In this document: positions 25,287-32,845 of the stretch, piece after piece
How the letters are laid out: each line of letters begins with the position of its first letter
How positions within the stretch are numbered: position 1 is the stretch's first letter
Source: Paenibacillus ferrarius
GTDB taxonomy: Bacteria; Bacillota; Bacilli; Paenibacillales; NBRC-103111
Length of the DNA stretch: 64,000 nucleotides
Direction of reading: 5' to 3'
Assembly: GCF_002027705.1 (NCBI RefSeq)
Contig: NZ_MBTG01000015.1
Location: forward strand, 1-64,000
Position numbers and translations under genes: made by a program
Notes under the pieces: model-generated
The model's input: the letters and a program-made list of their open reading frames with translations, nothing else
Told to the model about the DNA's origin: nothing
The model's database searches: none

Positions 25287-26972
25287 TTACTTCCTTGTTT
25301 TATGGAGGATCGCTTCCCTGAATTCCTGTGGCGACACCTCTTTCATCTTTCGGAAAAATGCTGTGAAGTAAGACGGAGATTCAAAACCCAATTTCAAAGC
25401 AATTTCATTTATTTTCATCTGCATATCCTCCAGCAGGCTCACCGCTGTCTCCGCTTTGGTTGCATTAATATAATCGGACAGATTCCGCCCCGTAAGCTGC
25501 TTATAGAAACGCGATAGATATGAAGGGTTGAAATGGACCACTTCAGCGATTCTGGCAAGGGAAAGATCACCGCTCAAATTCTCGTTAATAAACCTGTGAA
25601 TGCGCTCAACCAACAAATTTTCTCCCTTTTCAACCTGCTGCTGTTTCTCCAGGCATATCTGTTTGCCGAGTTCGAGATAATACGTTTCCACCGCCATCCA
25701 ATCGCCGGGAATGTCCATCATAGCAAAACTTTCGATCGGCATCTGATCCTTGGCTCTGTCCGATAGATGTTGATTATTGATATTGGCTAAGAAGACCAGC
25801 ACAAACGCATAATACCTTTCTAGACCGAGAAGGTAATTCTGAGAAGTTTCATGTTGCAAGCTGATGATCAACTCTTTGCAAATCGTTTCTGCTTGGAGCT
25901 CATCCCCTTCATCCAACTTCTTTTCCAGCAAGCGCAGCTTTTTGTTAAATTCGTCCGAATAGGCAGCAAACTTGGAAGGCTCCACTTTAAAAAGTCCGTT
26001 CGCCATGCCAAGGTCCATCATCGTCATTTTTTGCCCGGATACCATTCTTTTCTTAATCATCGCTTTCACCAGATCGAATTCTTTATGCAGGTTGTCCCAT
26101 TCCACGGCGCCTCTTGATATGACGAAAGATACGTCCATTTGTAGCAAATCGCGGCACGCATTTTGAACGGATTCAAGGATGCCTTTTAAATAGGTGACAA
26201 GTCCTCTCCAATCGATCGCATCGTCTTCATTTCGAAATCTGTCCGTATTGGCAGCTAGTTGCAGAAACGAAATCATCATCGAATTTTCGTAGACAATCTC
26301 TTCGCTTGTCAGCATAGAAGGCCAATACTGTTCAATTAAATTTCGCACGGCATACAGGGCGTTTCGTTTATTGGCATACGACATGCCTTCAGACCAACTG
26401 TCAATCTTGCCAACGAGGAGCAGCACAGGCGCTTCCCGATTCAACTTTATGGCTTGTTCAGCAAATAATTCTTCGGATAAAAGGTCATTTACACGCTCTC
26501 CTAATAACAGTGCCTCGAACAATTCCTTTTTCAGCAACGGCGCCATGACCAGCATTTGGTTTCGGGCCTTATCCACGATATCCTTGTTCTTAAGCTCATC
26601 CTCTATTTTCTTTAACGCATTCGAGACCGCCCCGATAACGACCTTATCTTCTTCCGTTTTCAAAATATAGCTTTCCACATTTTTTTGAATCGCCGTGTAG
26701 ACATAATCAAACTCGTTATGCCCCGTCAAAAAAATAATTTTGCAGGCTGGCCAATAAAATAAAATTTCATCCATTAACTGCAAGCCATTTTTCTCCGGCA
26801 TACGAATATCGCTGAGCACAACATCAATCTTCGTCTTCTTGATTATGTCTATCGCCTCAAACGCCGAGTACGCCTTGCAGATATCGAGATCAAGCTCCTC
26901 CCTTTCCTGAAACATCTGTACCAATCCTTCAACAATCGCCGGTTCATCGTCAACAATTAAGAGTCTATACAT
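25287..26972 (-). CDS. YesN-type response regulator with AraC DNA-binding domain
   Basis: About 561 residues. N-terminal receiver domain with the phospho-acceptor Asp in VDVVLSDIRMPEKNGLQLMD and FLTGHNEFDYVYTAI; a long central region; and a C-terminal AraC helix-turn-helix pair (about residues 460-560: GDLSLARIAEVVHFNPSYLS, then GFESPSYFTAFFRKMKEVSP). ATG at 26972 is taken as the start because GGAGGCGGC lies just upstream. It overlaps the sensor gene by eight bases. YesM/YesN pairs next to LplABC transporters typically activate them when plant polysaccharide fragments are present. Confidence 0.93.
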   Translation of the reverse strand: MYRLLIVDDEPAIVEGLVQMFQEREELDLDICKAYSAFEAIDIIKKTKIDVVLSDIRMPEKNGLQLMDEILFYWPACKIIFLTGHNEFDYVYTAIQKNVESYILKTEEDKVVIGAVSNALKKIEDELKNKDIVDKARNQMLVMAPLLKKELFEALLLGERVNDLLSEELFAEQAIKLNREAPVLLLVGKIDSWSEGMSYANKRNALYAVRNLIEQYWPSMLTSEEIVYENSMMISFLQLAANTDRFRNEDDAIDWRGLVTYLKGILESVQNACRDLLQMDVSFVISRGAVEWDNLHKEFDLVKAMIKKRMVSGQKMTMMDLGMANGLFKVEPSKFAAYSDEFNKKLRLLEKKLDEGDELQAETICKELIISLQHETSQNYLLGLERYYAFVLVFLANINNQHLSDRAKDQMPIESFAMMDIPGDWMAVETYYLELGKQICLEKQQQVEKGENLLVERIHRFINENLSGDLSLARIAEVVHFNPSYLSRFYKQLTGRNLSDYINATKAETAVSLLEDMQMKINEIALKLGFESPSYFTAFFRKMKEVSPQEFREAILHKTRK

Positions 26973-28710
26973 CACTGCCGCCTCCATAATTAAAATGAAT
27001 GATCACTTCTGCTTTCAGCCCGCCATGTTCGCTTCTGGAAACAAATACGCCGCTAGGTTTGCCGTACTCCAACTGGATTCGCCTGCACACATTGATGATG
27101 CCTGTCTTTTCAAGAACAATCGAGCAATTAGCCAGCTTCTTCTGAAGGGCCTGAAGCCTTTCATCCGTCAGCTTATTTCCGTCATCCTCCACACAAATAT
27201 ACAAACTTTTTTTCTCGTAAGTGACCGTAATATGGATATTGCCGCCTTTACGTTCGTTCTCGAAAGCATGCTCAAAGGTATTTTCGATAATCGGCTGCAG
27301 GATCAGACGAGGCACCATGAGATGCTTGCAGGCATCTGGAATTTCACCGGCAACGACATGAATCCGATTCGAAAACCGTATACGCTGGATCTCCACATAA
27401 TCCATAGCATGCCGATATTCCATGTCAAACGGCACCTCATCCGCACCGCTTCTTGTAACAAACTGATAATAACTGCCGAGCTTCTGGGCTAAAGTGGCCA
27501 CGGTTTCATAATCCTTCGCCTTGCACATCATATAAATATTGAAAAATCCATTATACAAAAAGTGCGGCTTGATCTGCGACTGCAGCTGCTTTAATTCCGA
27601 ATGCTGCAGCGCCATCTTTTGCTCATAATTTTGCCGGATGGATTGCCTCAGCTTGTCGATCATCTTATCGAAGCTCCTGTAGAGATAGCCAAACTCAATA
27701 TCATTTTTCGGTCTAATCAAAATATCCAGGTTATCCGTTTCCAGCGTTCTGAACGCAGCAATCAGTTCTTTCAATGGGTTGTGAATCATCAATTTGACTG
27801 AAAATGAAAAAACAATAATAATGACAACCGAAACCAGCGACATAACAAGCAGCCAAATATTAAATGTCTTAAGAGACCCCGTGAGCTCATTTTGGTTCAT
27901 ATAGGAATAGAGTGATAATCCGAGCGTACTTATGTGGTTGTAAGTTATCCTGTAACTTTGATCTCCAAATTTCAAGATATGGCTATCATCATTCTTATTG
28001 CTCTGCTCCACGGAAACATTATCCTGTATTTTCCTTACAATAGAGTCATCGTGCTTGGACGATATATAGTAGCTAAAATCCTCATTGGTAATAAAAGCTC
28101 CCGAGTAGCCGTAATTGCCCACTAATTGATCTAATGTCTTTTCCAGCTTCTTAACGGAAAGCTCCAAATACACAATTACACTTGAATTGTTCGCTGCTTC
28201 GATAAAAAACAATCTTCCTCCCTGATAATAAATGGAAGATTTATTGCTATTTGAATATAATTTACCAATTATTTCATACTCCTGATTCGGCAGCTTATTG
28301 ATACCGCTTTGGGTAGAGATCGTTCTTCCGAATGATTTCATATATACCCCGGTGTTCAGCAAATAATCACTCGAGTTCTGTATCGTGGACAAGCGTTCCT
28401 TAACCCTGTTTACGAGTTGGATTTCTTCAAACACATCCAGTGTGCCTGACAGAAAGTTTAGCTTCTGGAGATCGGAATCATTGACAACCTGCAGCTGCTG
28501 ATTGCGAATGAAGGAAATCTGATCATCCAACTGGTTCGAATAAAATTGCGCCTTAGACTGGATGGAGTCGGAAAATTCCTGTTTAATAAAGGATTGCCCC
28601 TTCATATTCATCAGCAGATTGACGAAATAGACAGGAATAATCAAGGCGGCAAAAACGATAATCACTTTTTGATACACGTACAATTTGGGAATCCTTGTTG
28701 TTTTTATCAC
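26965..28710 (-). CDS. YesM-type sensor histidine kinase
   Basis: A 581-residue membrane kinase. Two helices (about residues 12-32 and 280-305) enclose a ~250-residue extracellular Cache-like sensor. A HAMP segment comes next, then the His_kinase domain with LQSQIKPHFLYNGFFNIYMM (phospho-acceptor His) and a GHKL ATPase. In the ATPase, ILQPIIENTFEHAF is the N box; the later glycine box is short. The start is GTG with GGGAGGGAAAT upstream. It is cotranscribed with yesN. The ligand is presumably an oligosaccharide matching the transporter; this is inference. Confidence 0.93.
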   Translation of the reverse strand: MIKTTRIPKLYVYQKVIIVFAALIIPVYFVNLLMNMKGQSFIKQEFSDSIQSKAQFYSNQLDDQISFIRNQQLQVVNDSDLQKLNFLSGTLDVFEEIQLVNRVKERLSTIQNSSDYLLNTGVYMKSFGRTISTQSGINKLPNQEYEIIGKLYSNSNKSSIYYQGGRLFFIEAANNSSVIVYLELSVKKLEKTLDQLVGNYGYSGAFITNEDFSYYISSKHDDSIVRKIQDNVSVEQSNKNDDSHILKFGDQSYRITYNHISTLGLSLYSYMNQNELTGSLKTFNIWLLVMSLVSVVIIIVFSFSVKLMIHNPLKELIAAFRTLETDNLDILIRPKNDIEFGYLYRSFDKMIDKLRQSIRQNYEQKMALQHSELKQLQSQIKPHFLYNGFFNIYMMCKAKDYETVATLAQKLGSYYQFVTRSGADEVPFDMEYRHAMDYVEIQRIRFSNRIHVVAGEIPDACKHLMVPRLILQPIIENTFEHAFENERKGGNIHITVTYEKKSLYICVEDDGNKLTDERLQALQKKLANCSIVLEKTGIINVCRRIQLEYGKPSGVFVSRSEHGGLKAEVIIHFNYGGGSDV

Positions 28711-28797
28711 ATTTCCCTCCCTAGGACATCCAACTTCAAAATGAATTTATGCCTATAAGCTTAGCATGAAATGAATAAGCCTTGTATACGGGTTGGC

Positions 28798-28843
28798 AAA
28801 AAAAGCAGCCCTCTAAGTAGATAAACCTACTTGAGGGCAGCTT
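28798..28843 (-). terminator. Imperfect terminator upstream of yesM
   Basis: On the minus strand CTGCCCTCAAGTAG-loop-CTACTTAGAGGGC (one bulge, one mismatch) and a TTTTTTT tract. It would stop minus-strand transcription coming from the H-protein-like gene before it reaches yesM. Confidence 0.75.
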
Positions 28844-28925
28844 CATTGTATTGAAATTAGGAAGAGTACTGTGGCTTGAGATTGGTGTAAGCTGGTCGTT
28901 TGCCTCAGGTTCTTACGTTTCACAT

Positions 28926-29112
28926 ATTCCTGCGATTATGCAGGTTTTTCGTCTTGCGAATAGGCAAAATGGTGAAAAGCCTGCGATTGTGCATCCTTTC
29001 GAGACCTTTTCTCCATTCCAGGATGAAAAACCTTAAAAAGCCTGCACAATCGCAGGCTTTCTAAGGTTTTCACACGATTTGATCGAAAAAGCCTGTATTT
29101 ACGCAGGCTTTA
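28926..29112 (+). repeat. Composite stem-loop element, copy 3
   Basis: Modules: H1 TTCCTGCGATTATGCAGGTT (28927-28946), H2 GCCTGCGATTGTGCATCC (28979-28996), H3 GCCTGCACAATCGCAGGC (29041-29058), H4 GCCTGTATTTACGCAGGC (29091-29108). H2 and H3 are perfectly complementary over 14 bases: CCTGCGATTGTGCA against TGCACAATCGCAGG. The linker between H3 and H4 (TTTTCACACGATTTGATCG) matches that of copy 2. Here H1 itself is a full palindrome. The element lies between two tandem minus-strand genes, yesM and the H-protein-like gene. Confidence 0.85.
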
Positions 29113-29147
29113 CACAAGCTTTTCAAAATAAGTAAGTTTTACGCACC

Positions 29148-29525
29148 TTATTCATTTTCAACCTGATAAGAATTCGCATCCCAGAGCTGTTCCAGCTCTG
29201 ATGCCTGACTCCACTGAACAGCGAATAGCCATCCTTTGTCATAGGGCGATTCGTTCAGCAGTTGGGCAGCTCGCTCTAGCAGAATATTCACAGCGGTTAT
29301 TTTCCCGGATAGGGGAGAATGTAGATCATGCTCGTTGTCCACAGTCTCTAGCGAGCCTATGAACTCGTTTTGCTTGACTATTGCTTCCCGCTCTGGCAAT
29401 TCAATATAAAGTATCATTCCTAGCTTCTCTAGCCCGCTCTCGGTTAACCCAATAACAGCCCGATCCCCTTCTTGGCGGACCCAGAAATGATCTCTTGTAT
29501 ACTTCAAATTCGCAGGTACCGACAT
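29148..29525 (-). CDS. GcvH-like protein lacking the lipoyl lysine
   Basis: A 125-residue protein with the H-protein fold of the glycine cleavage system: YTRDHFWVRQEGDRAVIGLT, then LYIELPE, and LLNESPYDKGWLFAV. In true GcvH the lipoylated lysine lies in an ESVKAASD motif. Here the aligned stretch is ETVDNEHDLHSP, with Asp (codon GAC) in place of Lys, and no other Lys is nearby. It therefore cannot carry lipoate at the usual place. No gcvT or gcvP gene is nearby. It lies after the peroxiredoxin gene, beyond a terminator. It may be a regulatory or relic H-protein; GcvH-L-type paralogues exist in Firmicutes, but those keep the lysine. Confidence 0.8.
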   Translation of the reverse strand: MSVPANLKYTRDHFWVRQEGDRAVIGLTESGLEKLGMILYIELPEREAIVKQNEFIGSLETVDNEHDLHSPLSGKITAVNILLERAAQLLNESPYDKGWLFAVQWSQASELEQLWDANSYQVENE

Positions 29526-29540
29526 CTCTGTTCTCCTTCA

Positions 29541-29590
29541 AGAAGAAAAGCTCCTCGGCCCGCATTCGCATGCCAACCTGAGGAGCTTCT
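29541..29590 (-). terminator. Terminator after the peroxiredoxin gene
   Basis: On the minus strand AAGCTCCTC pairs with GAGGAGCTT across ~23 bases, with TTTTCTTCTT following. It lies between the peroxiredoxin and H-protein-like genes. Confidence 0.75.
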
Positions 29591-29606
29591 CTGTATGGTC
29601 TAAAGC

Positions 29607-30155
29607 TTATTTGACAACCAGGTTTTTGTCGCCTGGTTTCCAGTTCATTGGGCACAATCCGCCGGATTGAAGCGCTTGAAGCACACGAAGTGTTTCTTCT
29701 ACGCTGCGGCCTACGTCGTTGTGGTTAACAACTTCGTATTTCAGTTCGCCTTCTGGATCGATGATGAAAAGACCGCGAAGCGCGATACCTTCTTCTTCAA
29801 TCAGAACGCCGTAGTCACGAGCTACGGATTTCGTGATGTCAGCAGCAAGTGGGAATTCCAATTTGCCAAGACCGTTGTCGTTGATTGGTGTGTTGATCCA
29901 TGCTTTGTGAGTATGGATACTGTCGATGGAAACACCTAGAATTTCAGTGTCCAATTCTTTGAATTGAGCAGCTGCATGACTAAGTGCTGTAATTTCTGTT
30001 GGACATACGAATGTGAAGTCCAATGGGTAGAAGAAAAGAACTAACCATTTTCCTTTGTAATCAGACAAAGATGCTTTACCAAACTCTTTACCGTCGCCTG
30101 TAGCTGTCTCCATTGTAAAATCAGGAGCTTGTTTACCAACTAAACGCTCTGCCAT
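29607..30155 (-). CDS. Two-Cys peroxiredoxin (AhpC/Prx type)
   Basis: A 182-residue thiol peroxidase that reduces hydrogen peroxide and organic peroxides. The peroxidatic Cys is in FYPLDFTFVCPTEI (about residue 52) and the resolving Cys in GGLCPMNWKPGD near the C terminus. Arg and Thr of the active site are in place. The ATG has GAGGAGGAATT upstream. It is a single-gene unit. A PerR-type box lies about 90 bases upstream of the start. No ahpF is adjacent, so reduction probably depends on thioredoxin or a distant AhpF. Confidence 0.95.
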   Translation of the reverse strand: MAERLVGKQAPDFTMETATGDGKEFGKASLSDYKGKWLVLFFYPLDFTFVCPTEITALSHAAAQFKELDTEILGVSIDSIHTHKAWINTPINDNGLGKLEFPLAADITKSVARDYGVLIEEEGIALRGLFIIDPEGELKYEVVNHNDVGRSVEETLRVLQALQSGGLCPMNWKPGDKNLVVK

Positions 30156-30192
30156 GTATAATTCCTCCTCAAATCTATCTTATTCGTATAAA

Positions 30193-30256
30193 ATGGTAAC
30201 ATCCGTCTACTTGAAAGTCAATAATTAGATCAAATACTATCTAATAATTATTTTAA
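30193..30256 (-). promoter_or_regulatory. Peroxiredoxin promoter region with candidate Per box
   Basis: On the minus strand TTGACT (30216-30221), 17 bases, TACCAT (30193-30198) is a plausible sigma-A promoter. At 30242-30256 the minus strand reads TTAAAATAATTATTA, matching 12 of 14 specified positions of the Per box TTATAATnATTATAA. The box lies upstream of the -35 rather than on the promoter, which is a caution. A PerR gene is in this window. Confidence 0.5.
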
Positions 30257-30336
30257 TATATGGAAGGTTCATGACCGAGGCGGAATGCTTGATCTGGACT
30301 GCCGCCTTTACGCTTCAGTAACAAGTGCTTCCCCTC

Positions 30337-30382
30337 AAAAAAAGCTCGCTTTCCGAAGCATCGGGTGCCTCGGCAAGCAAGC
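30337..30382 (-). terminator. Terminator after leuB
   Basis: On the minus strand AAGCTTGCTT and AAAGCGAGCTT pair, with a second stem CCGAGGCA/TGCTTCGG inside, followed by TTTTTTT. It lies just downstream of leuB. Confidence 0.8.
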
Positions 30383-30391
30383 TTATTTTTA

Positions 30392-31480
30392 CTATTTACG
30401 CATAGCGTCTACGATCAGTTGGCCCATTGCCAGTGTTCCAATCGCTTGGCTCTTATCTACAGCGATGTCGCCTGTGCGGTGACCTGCATCCAATACTTCT
30501 TTCACTGCGCGCTCGATTGAATCCGCTGCTTCGTGGTAACCAAACGTCAGACGGAACATCAAAGCAACAGAAAGGATCGTTGCGATTGGGTTGGAAATAC
30601 CTAGGCCAGCGATATCAGGCGCAGAGCCGTGTACCGGCTCGTACAAGCCGAAGCTGCCTTCGCCAAGAGAAGCGGAAGCCAACATACCGATGGAGCCTGT
30701 CAGCATCGCTGCTTCATCGCTCAAGATGTCGCCGAACATGTTCTCTGTTACGATAACGTCGAAGCTGGATGGACGACGAAGCAATTGCATCGCACAGTTG
30801 TCCACGAGCACGTGTTCAAGCTCAACATCCGGATAGTCAACGGCAATACGGTTAACCGTTTCGCGCCATAGACGGGAAGTTTCCAGAACGTTCGCTTTGT
30901 CTACGGAAGCAAGCTTCTTACGGCGCGTTTGAGCAATTTCAAACGCTTGACGAGCAATACGCTCAATTTCCGTTACATTATATGCGCAAGTATCCACAGC
31001 TTCTTGACCGTTCGCTGTTTCACGACGGAATTTCTCACCGAAGTAGATCCCGCCAGTCAACTCACGAACAACGATCAAATCAGTGCCTTCCAACACTTCA
31101 GGTTTCAATGTGGAAGCTTCTTTCAAGCAGTCAAAAATGAAAGCCGGACGAATGTTCGAGAACAATCCGAGCGCTTTACGAATACCGAGCAAGCCTGTTT
31201 CAGGACGAAGCTCTTTGGAGTTGTTGTCCCATTTGGGTCCGCCAACTGCTCCAAGCAGAACAGCGTCTGCGGATTGGCAAACTTCCAATGTTTCTTGCGG
31301 AAGCGGTGTACCTTTCTCATCAATCGCAATACCGCCGAACAAAGCGTGCTCTGTTTCAAATTGATAACCGAATAATTCTTCGGTACGTTTCAATACTTTT
31401 TCTGCTTCTGCAACAACTTCTGGACCAATGCCGTCTCCAGCAATGATCGCAATTTTTTTTACATCTGCCATGACTGTCAT
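30392..31480 (-). CDS. leuB: 3-isopropylmalate dehydrogenase
   Basis: A 362-residue LeuB, the third enzyme of leucine synthesis: it oxidises and decarboxylates 3-isopropylmalate with NAD. Motifs present: [18 protein letters not shown], the substrate region [21 protein letters not shown], and the metal and NAD sites [20 protein letters not shown] and [12 protein letters not shown]. The start could be ATG at 31480 or four codons on at 31468; both share one AAGGAG site at an imperfect spacing. It is separated from leuA by an aminotransferase and a VanW gene pair, and it has its own promoter; leuCD are not in the window. Confidence 0.97.
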   Translation of the reverse strand: MTVMADVKKIAIIAGDGIGPEVVAEAEKVLKRTEELFGYQFETEHALFGGIAIDEKGTPLPQETLEVCQSADAVLLGAVGGPKWDNNSKELRPETGLLGIRKALGLFSNIRPAFIFDCLKEASTLKPEVLEGTDLIVVRELTGGIYFGEKFRRETANGQEAVDTCAYNVTEIERIARQAFEIAQTRRKKLASVDKANVLETSRLWRETVNRIAVDYPDVELEHVLVDNCAMQLLRRPSSFDVIVTENMFGDILSDEAAMLTGSIGMLASASLGEGSFGLYEPVHGSAPDIAGLGISNPIATILSVALMFRLTFGYHEAADSIERAVKEVLDAGHRTGDIAVDKSQAIGTLAMGQLIVDAMRK

Positions 31481-31539
31481 TCACTCCTTAAATTTGGAAA
31501 ACTATTTATAAGCATCTACTATCGCTATATGATGCTCTC

Positions 31540-31605
31540 ATTGTAACATAAGATAACCTTCCTCATTAGATATAAAAGCTATTGCTTTTATAGGTTTCAC
31601 CTATA
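31540..31605 (-). promoter_or_regulatory. leuB promoter with upstream inverted repeats (activator-site candidate)
   Basis: On the minus strand TACAAT (31540-31545) is a good -10, but no good -35 lies 17 bases upstream. Two inverted repeats follow upstream: TATAGGT-n3-ACCTATA (31589-31605) and ATAAAAGC-n4-GCTTTTAT (31572-31591), overlapping by three bases. Their position, about -40 to -70, and the T-N11-A pattern suit a LysR-type activator; this is inference. Confidence 0.45.
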
Positions 31606-31623
31606 AAGATGTGTTGGGAAAAC

Positions 31624-32469
31624 TTAATTAGCGGCTTCCCCCGTTTTGGCCGAACATTCGCCTTGCTCGAGCAATGGCTCGTACATCATAATCGCATGAT
31701 TTTCCGTAATCCATTCGTCTCCAACCAACTCATCCTGTTGATTGAACACTTTGCGATGAATCTCATTGTGGCGAACATAACCACCCCAATATTCTCGCGT
31801 GATCCAGTGATTCCGCTCATAAATTTCATACGTATGAATCGGTGGCATTTCCGCTCGCCATTCTCCAACCAAATGTGACTCCGTTAATCGAATCGCAAGT
31901 TGATAGGTCTGCTGGGTATCATTGCGAATCTGAAGATCCAAATAATTATAAAAGCATGTAGCTCCTGTGCCAAAAGGCTGAGTCCTGCCTGCATCCGGAA
32001 ATACGTCATAGCTATGACGATACCTTTCTGTCACCGTTAGCGGCGAGTGGAGAGTCATCCAATAGATTAAATTGGAAAGCTGGCATAAGCCGCCTCCAAC
32101 CCCTGCTGTTACTTTGCCATGAAAAAGCACCATGCCATCCTGATAGCCTTTGTGACGTGTTGTACGGCCAATTAACCGCCAATAGGAAAAGGTTTCACCT
32201 GGTCTCAAGACAATACCATTCAACTTATCTGCCGCAAGTCTTAAATTGGTTACTTTATTATGCTGCAGCCACATCTCCACATCCTTTAGTTTCCTGAGCA
32301 GTGGCGTTGCGTGCGTGAAAATGACATGAGGCAATTTCTCCTCTTGTTTCTTCTTGGCATAAGCTTTCCCGTCCAAAATCCATTGAAAATAACGCCTAAG
32401 TCGAAAGGCTTTGATACCCAAATAAATACGAGCCCGGCTCCGGTGTATTGGTTTAAGGGACTCTCTCAT
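31624..32469 (-). CDS. VanW family protein
   Basis: About 281 residues with the VanW domain (GIVLRPGETFSYWRLIGRTT, VTAGVGGGLCQLSNLIYWMT, TERYRHSYDVFPDAGRTQPF). VanW is an accessory protein of some vancomycin-resistance clusters and is also common in Firmicutes without resistance; its role is unknown, though peptidoglycan-related. The ATG at 32469 overlaps the stop of the upstream small membrane gene as ATGA; a TTG at 32517 is a weaker alternative. No vanA/vanH/vanX-type genes are nearby, so resistance is not implied. Confidence 0.88.
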   Translation of the reverse strand: MRESLKPIHRSRARIYLGIKAFRLRRYFQWILDGKAYAKKKQEEKLPHVIFTHATPLLRKLKDVEMWLQHNKVTNLRLAADKLNGIVLRPGETFSYWRLIGRTTRHKGYQDGMVLFHGKVTAGVGGGLCQLSNLIYWMTLHSPLTVTERYRHSYDVFPDAGRTQPFGTGATCFYNYLDLQIRNDTQQTYQLAIRLTESHLVGEWRAEMPPIHTYEIYERNHWITREYWGGYVRHNEIHRKVFNQQDELVGDEWITENHAIMMYEPLLEQGECSAKTGEAAN

Positions 32470-32735
32470 ATTTTTGAAATCACAACGGATGCTAGTATTC
32501 CCAGGATAGAGATCCAAAAGAAATAAGATTTAACAATCCTTCCTACGGATGAATCTTGAAGTTTAAACAGTTTCTTCGGGCTGTGCTCCATATTCAAATC
32601 GGTCACAGCGCCATGGATCCCATCCAAGCCGGTTACCTTGGTAAATCCTTGGCTCAGCATCCCTTTTGCCACACAAGTAATCAACAATAAGACCAGGGAA
32701 CCCATGAATAAATAATTAGATACCTCTCTGAGCAT
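32466..32735 (-). CDS. Small two-helix membrane protein upstream of the VanW gene
   Basis: An 89-residue protein starting MLREVSNYLF with GAGGAGG nine bases upstream of its ATG; longer forms lack such a site. Two membrane helices are visible (about residues 8-28 and 68-88), joined by a ~40-residue loop with a short Lys-rich stretch. I do not recognise the family. It is coupled to the VanW gene by an ATGA overlap, so the two proteins probably act together at the membrane. Confidence 0.75.
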   Translation of the reverse strand: MLREVSNYLFMGSLVLLLITCVAKGMLSQGFTKVTGLDGIHGAVTDLNMEHSPKKLFKLQDSSVGRIVKSYFFWISILGILASVVISKI

Positions 32736-32802
32736 GATGTTTTCCTCCTCGTATGATGACCTGTAATTATCATAATTTGGAAAATAATCCAAGTCAACTT
32801 AT

Positions 32803-32840
32803 AAAAAAAAAGCACCTCAGCCATCGCTTGGGTGCTTTTC
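32803..32840 (-). terminator. Terminator after the aminotransferase gene
   Basis: On the minus strand AAAAGCACC-loop-GGTGCTTTT with a run of T. It is directly downstream of the aminotransferase stop codon and would separate it from the small membrane/VanW pair. Confidence 0.9.
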
Positions 32841-32845
32841 ATTGA

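Noticed and set aside
31624..32735. Vancomycin-resistance cluster
   Set aside because: Only a VanW-type gene is present. No vanA/B ligase, vanH, vanX or vanRS genes are nearby.
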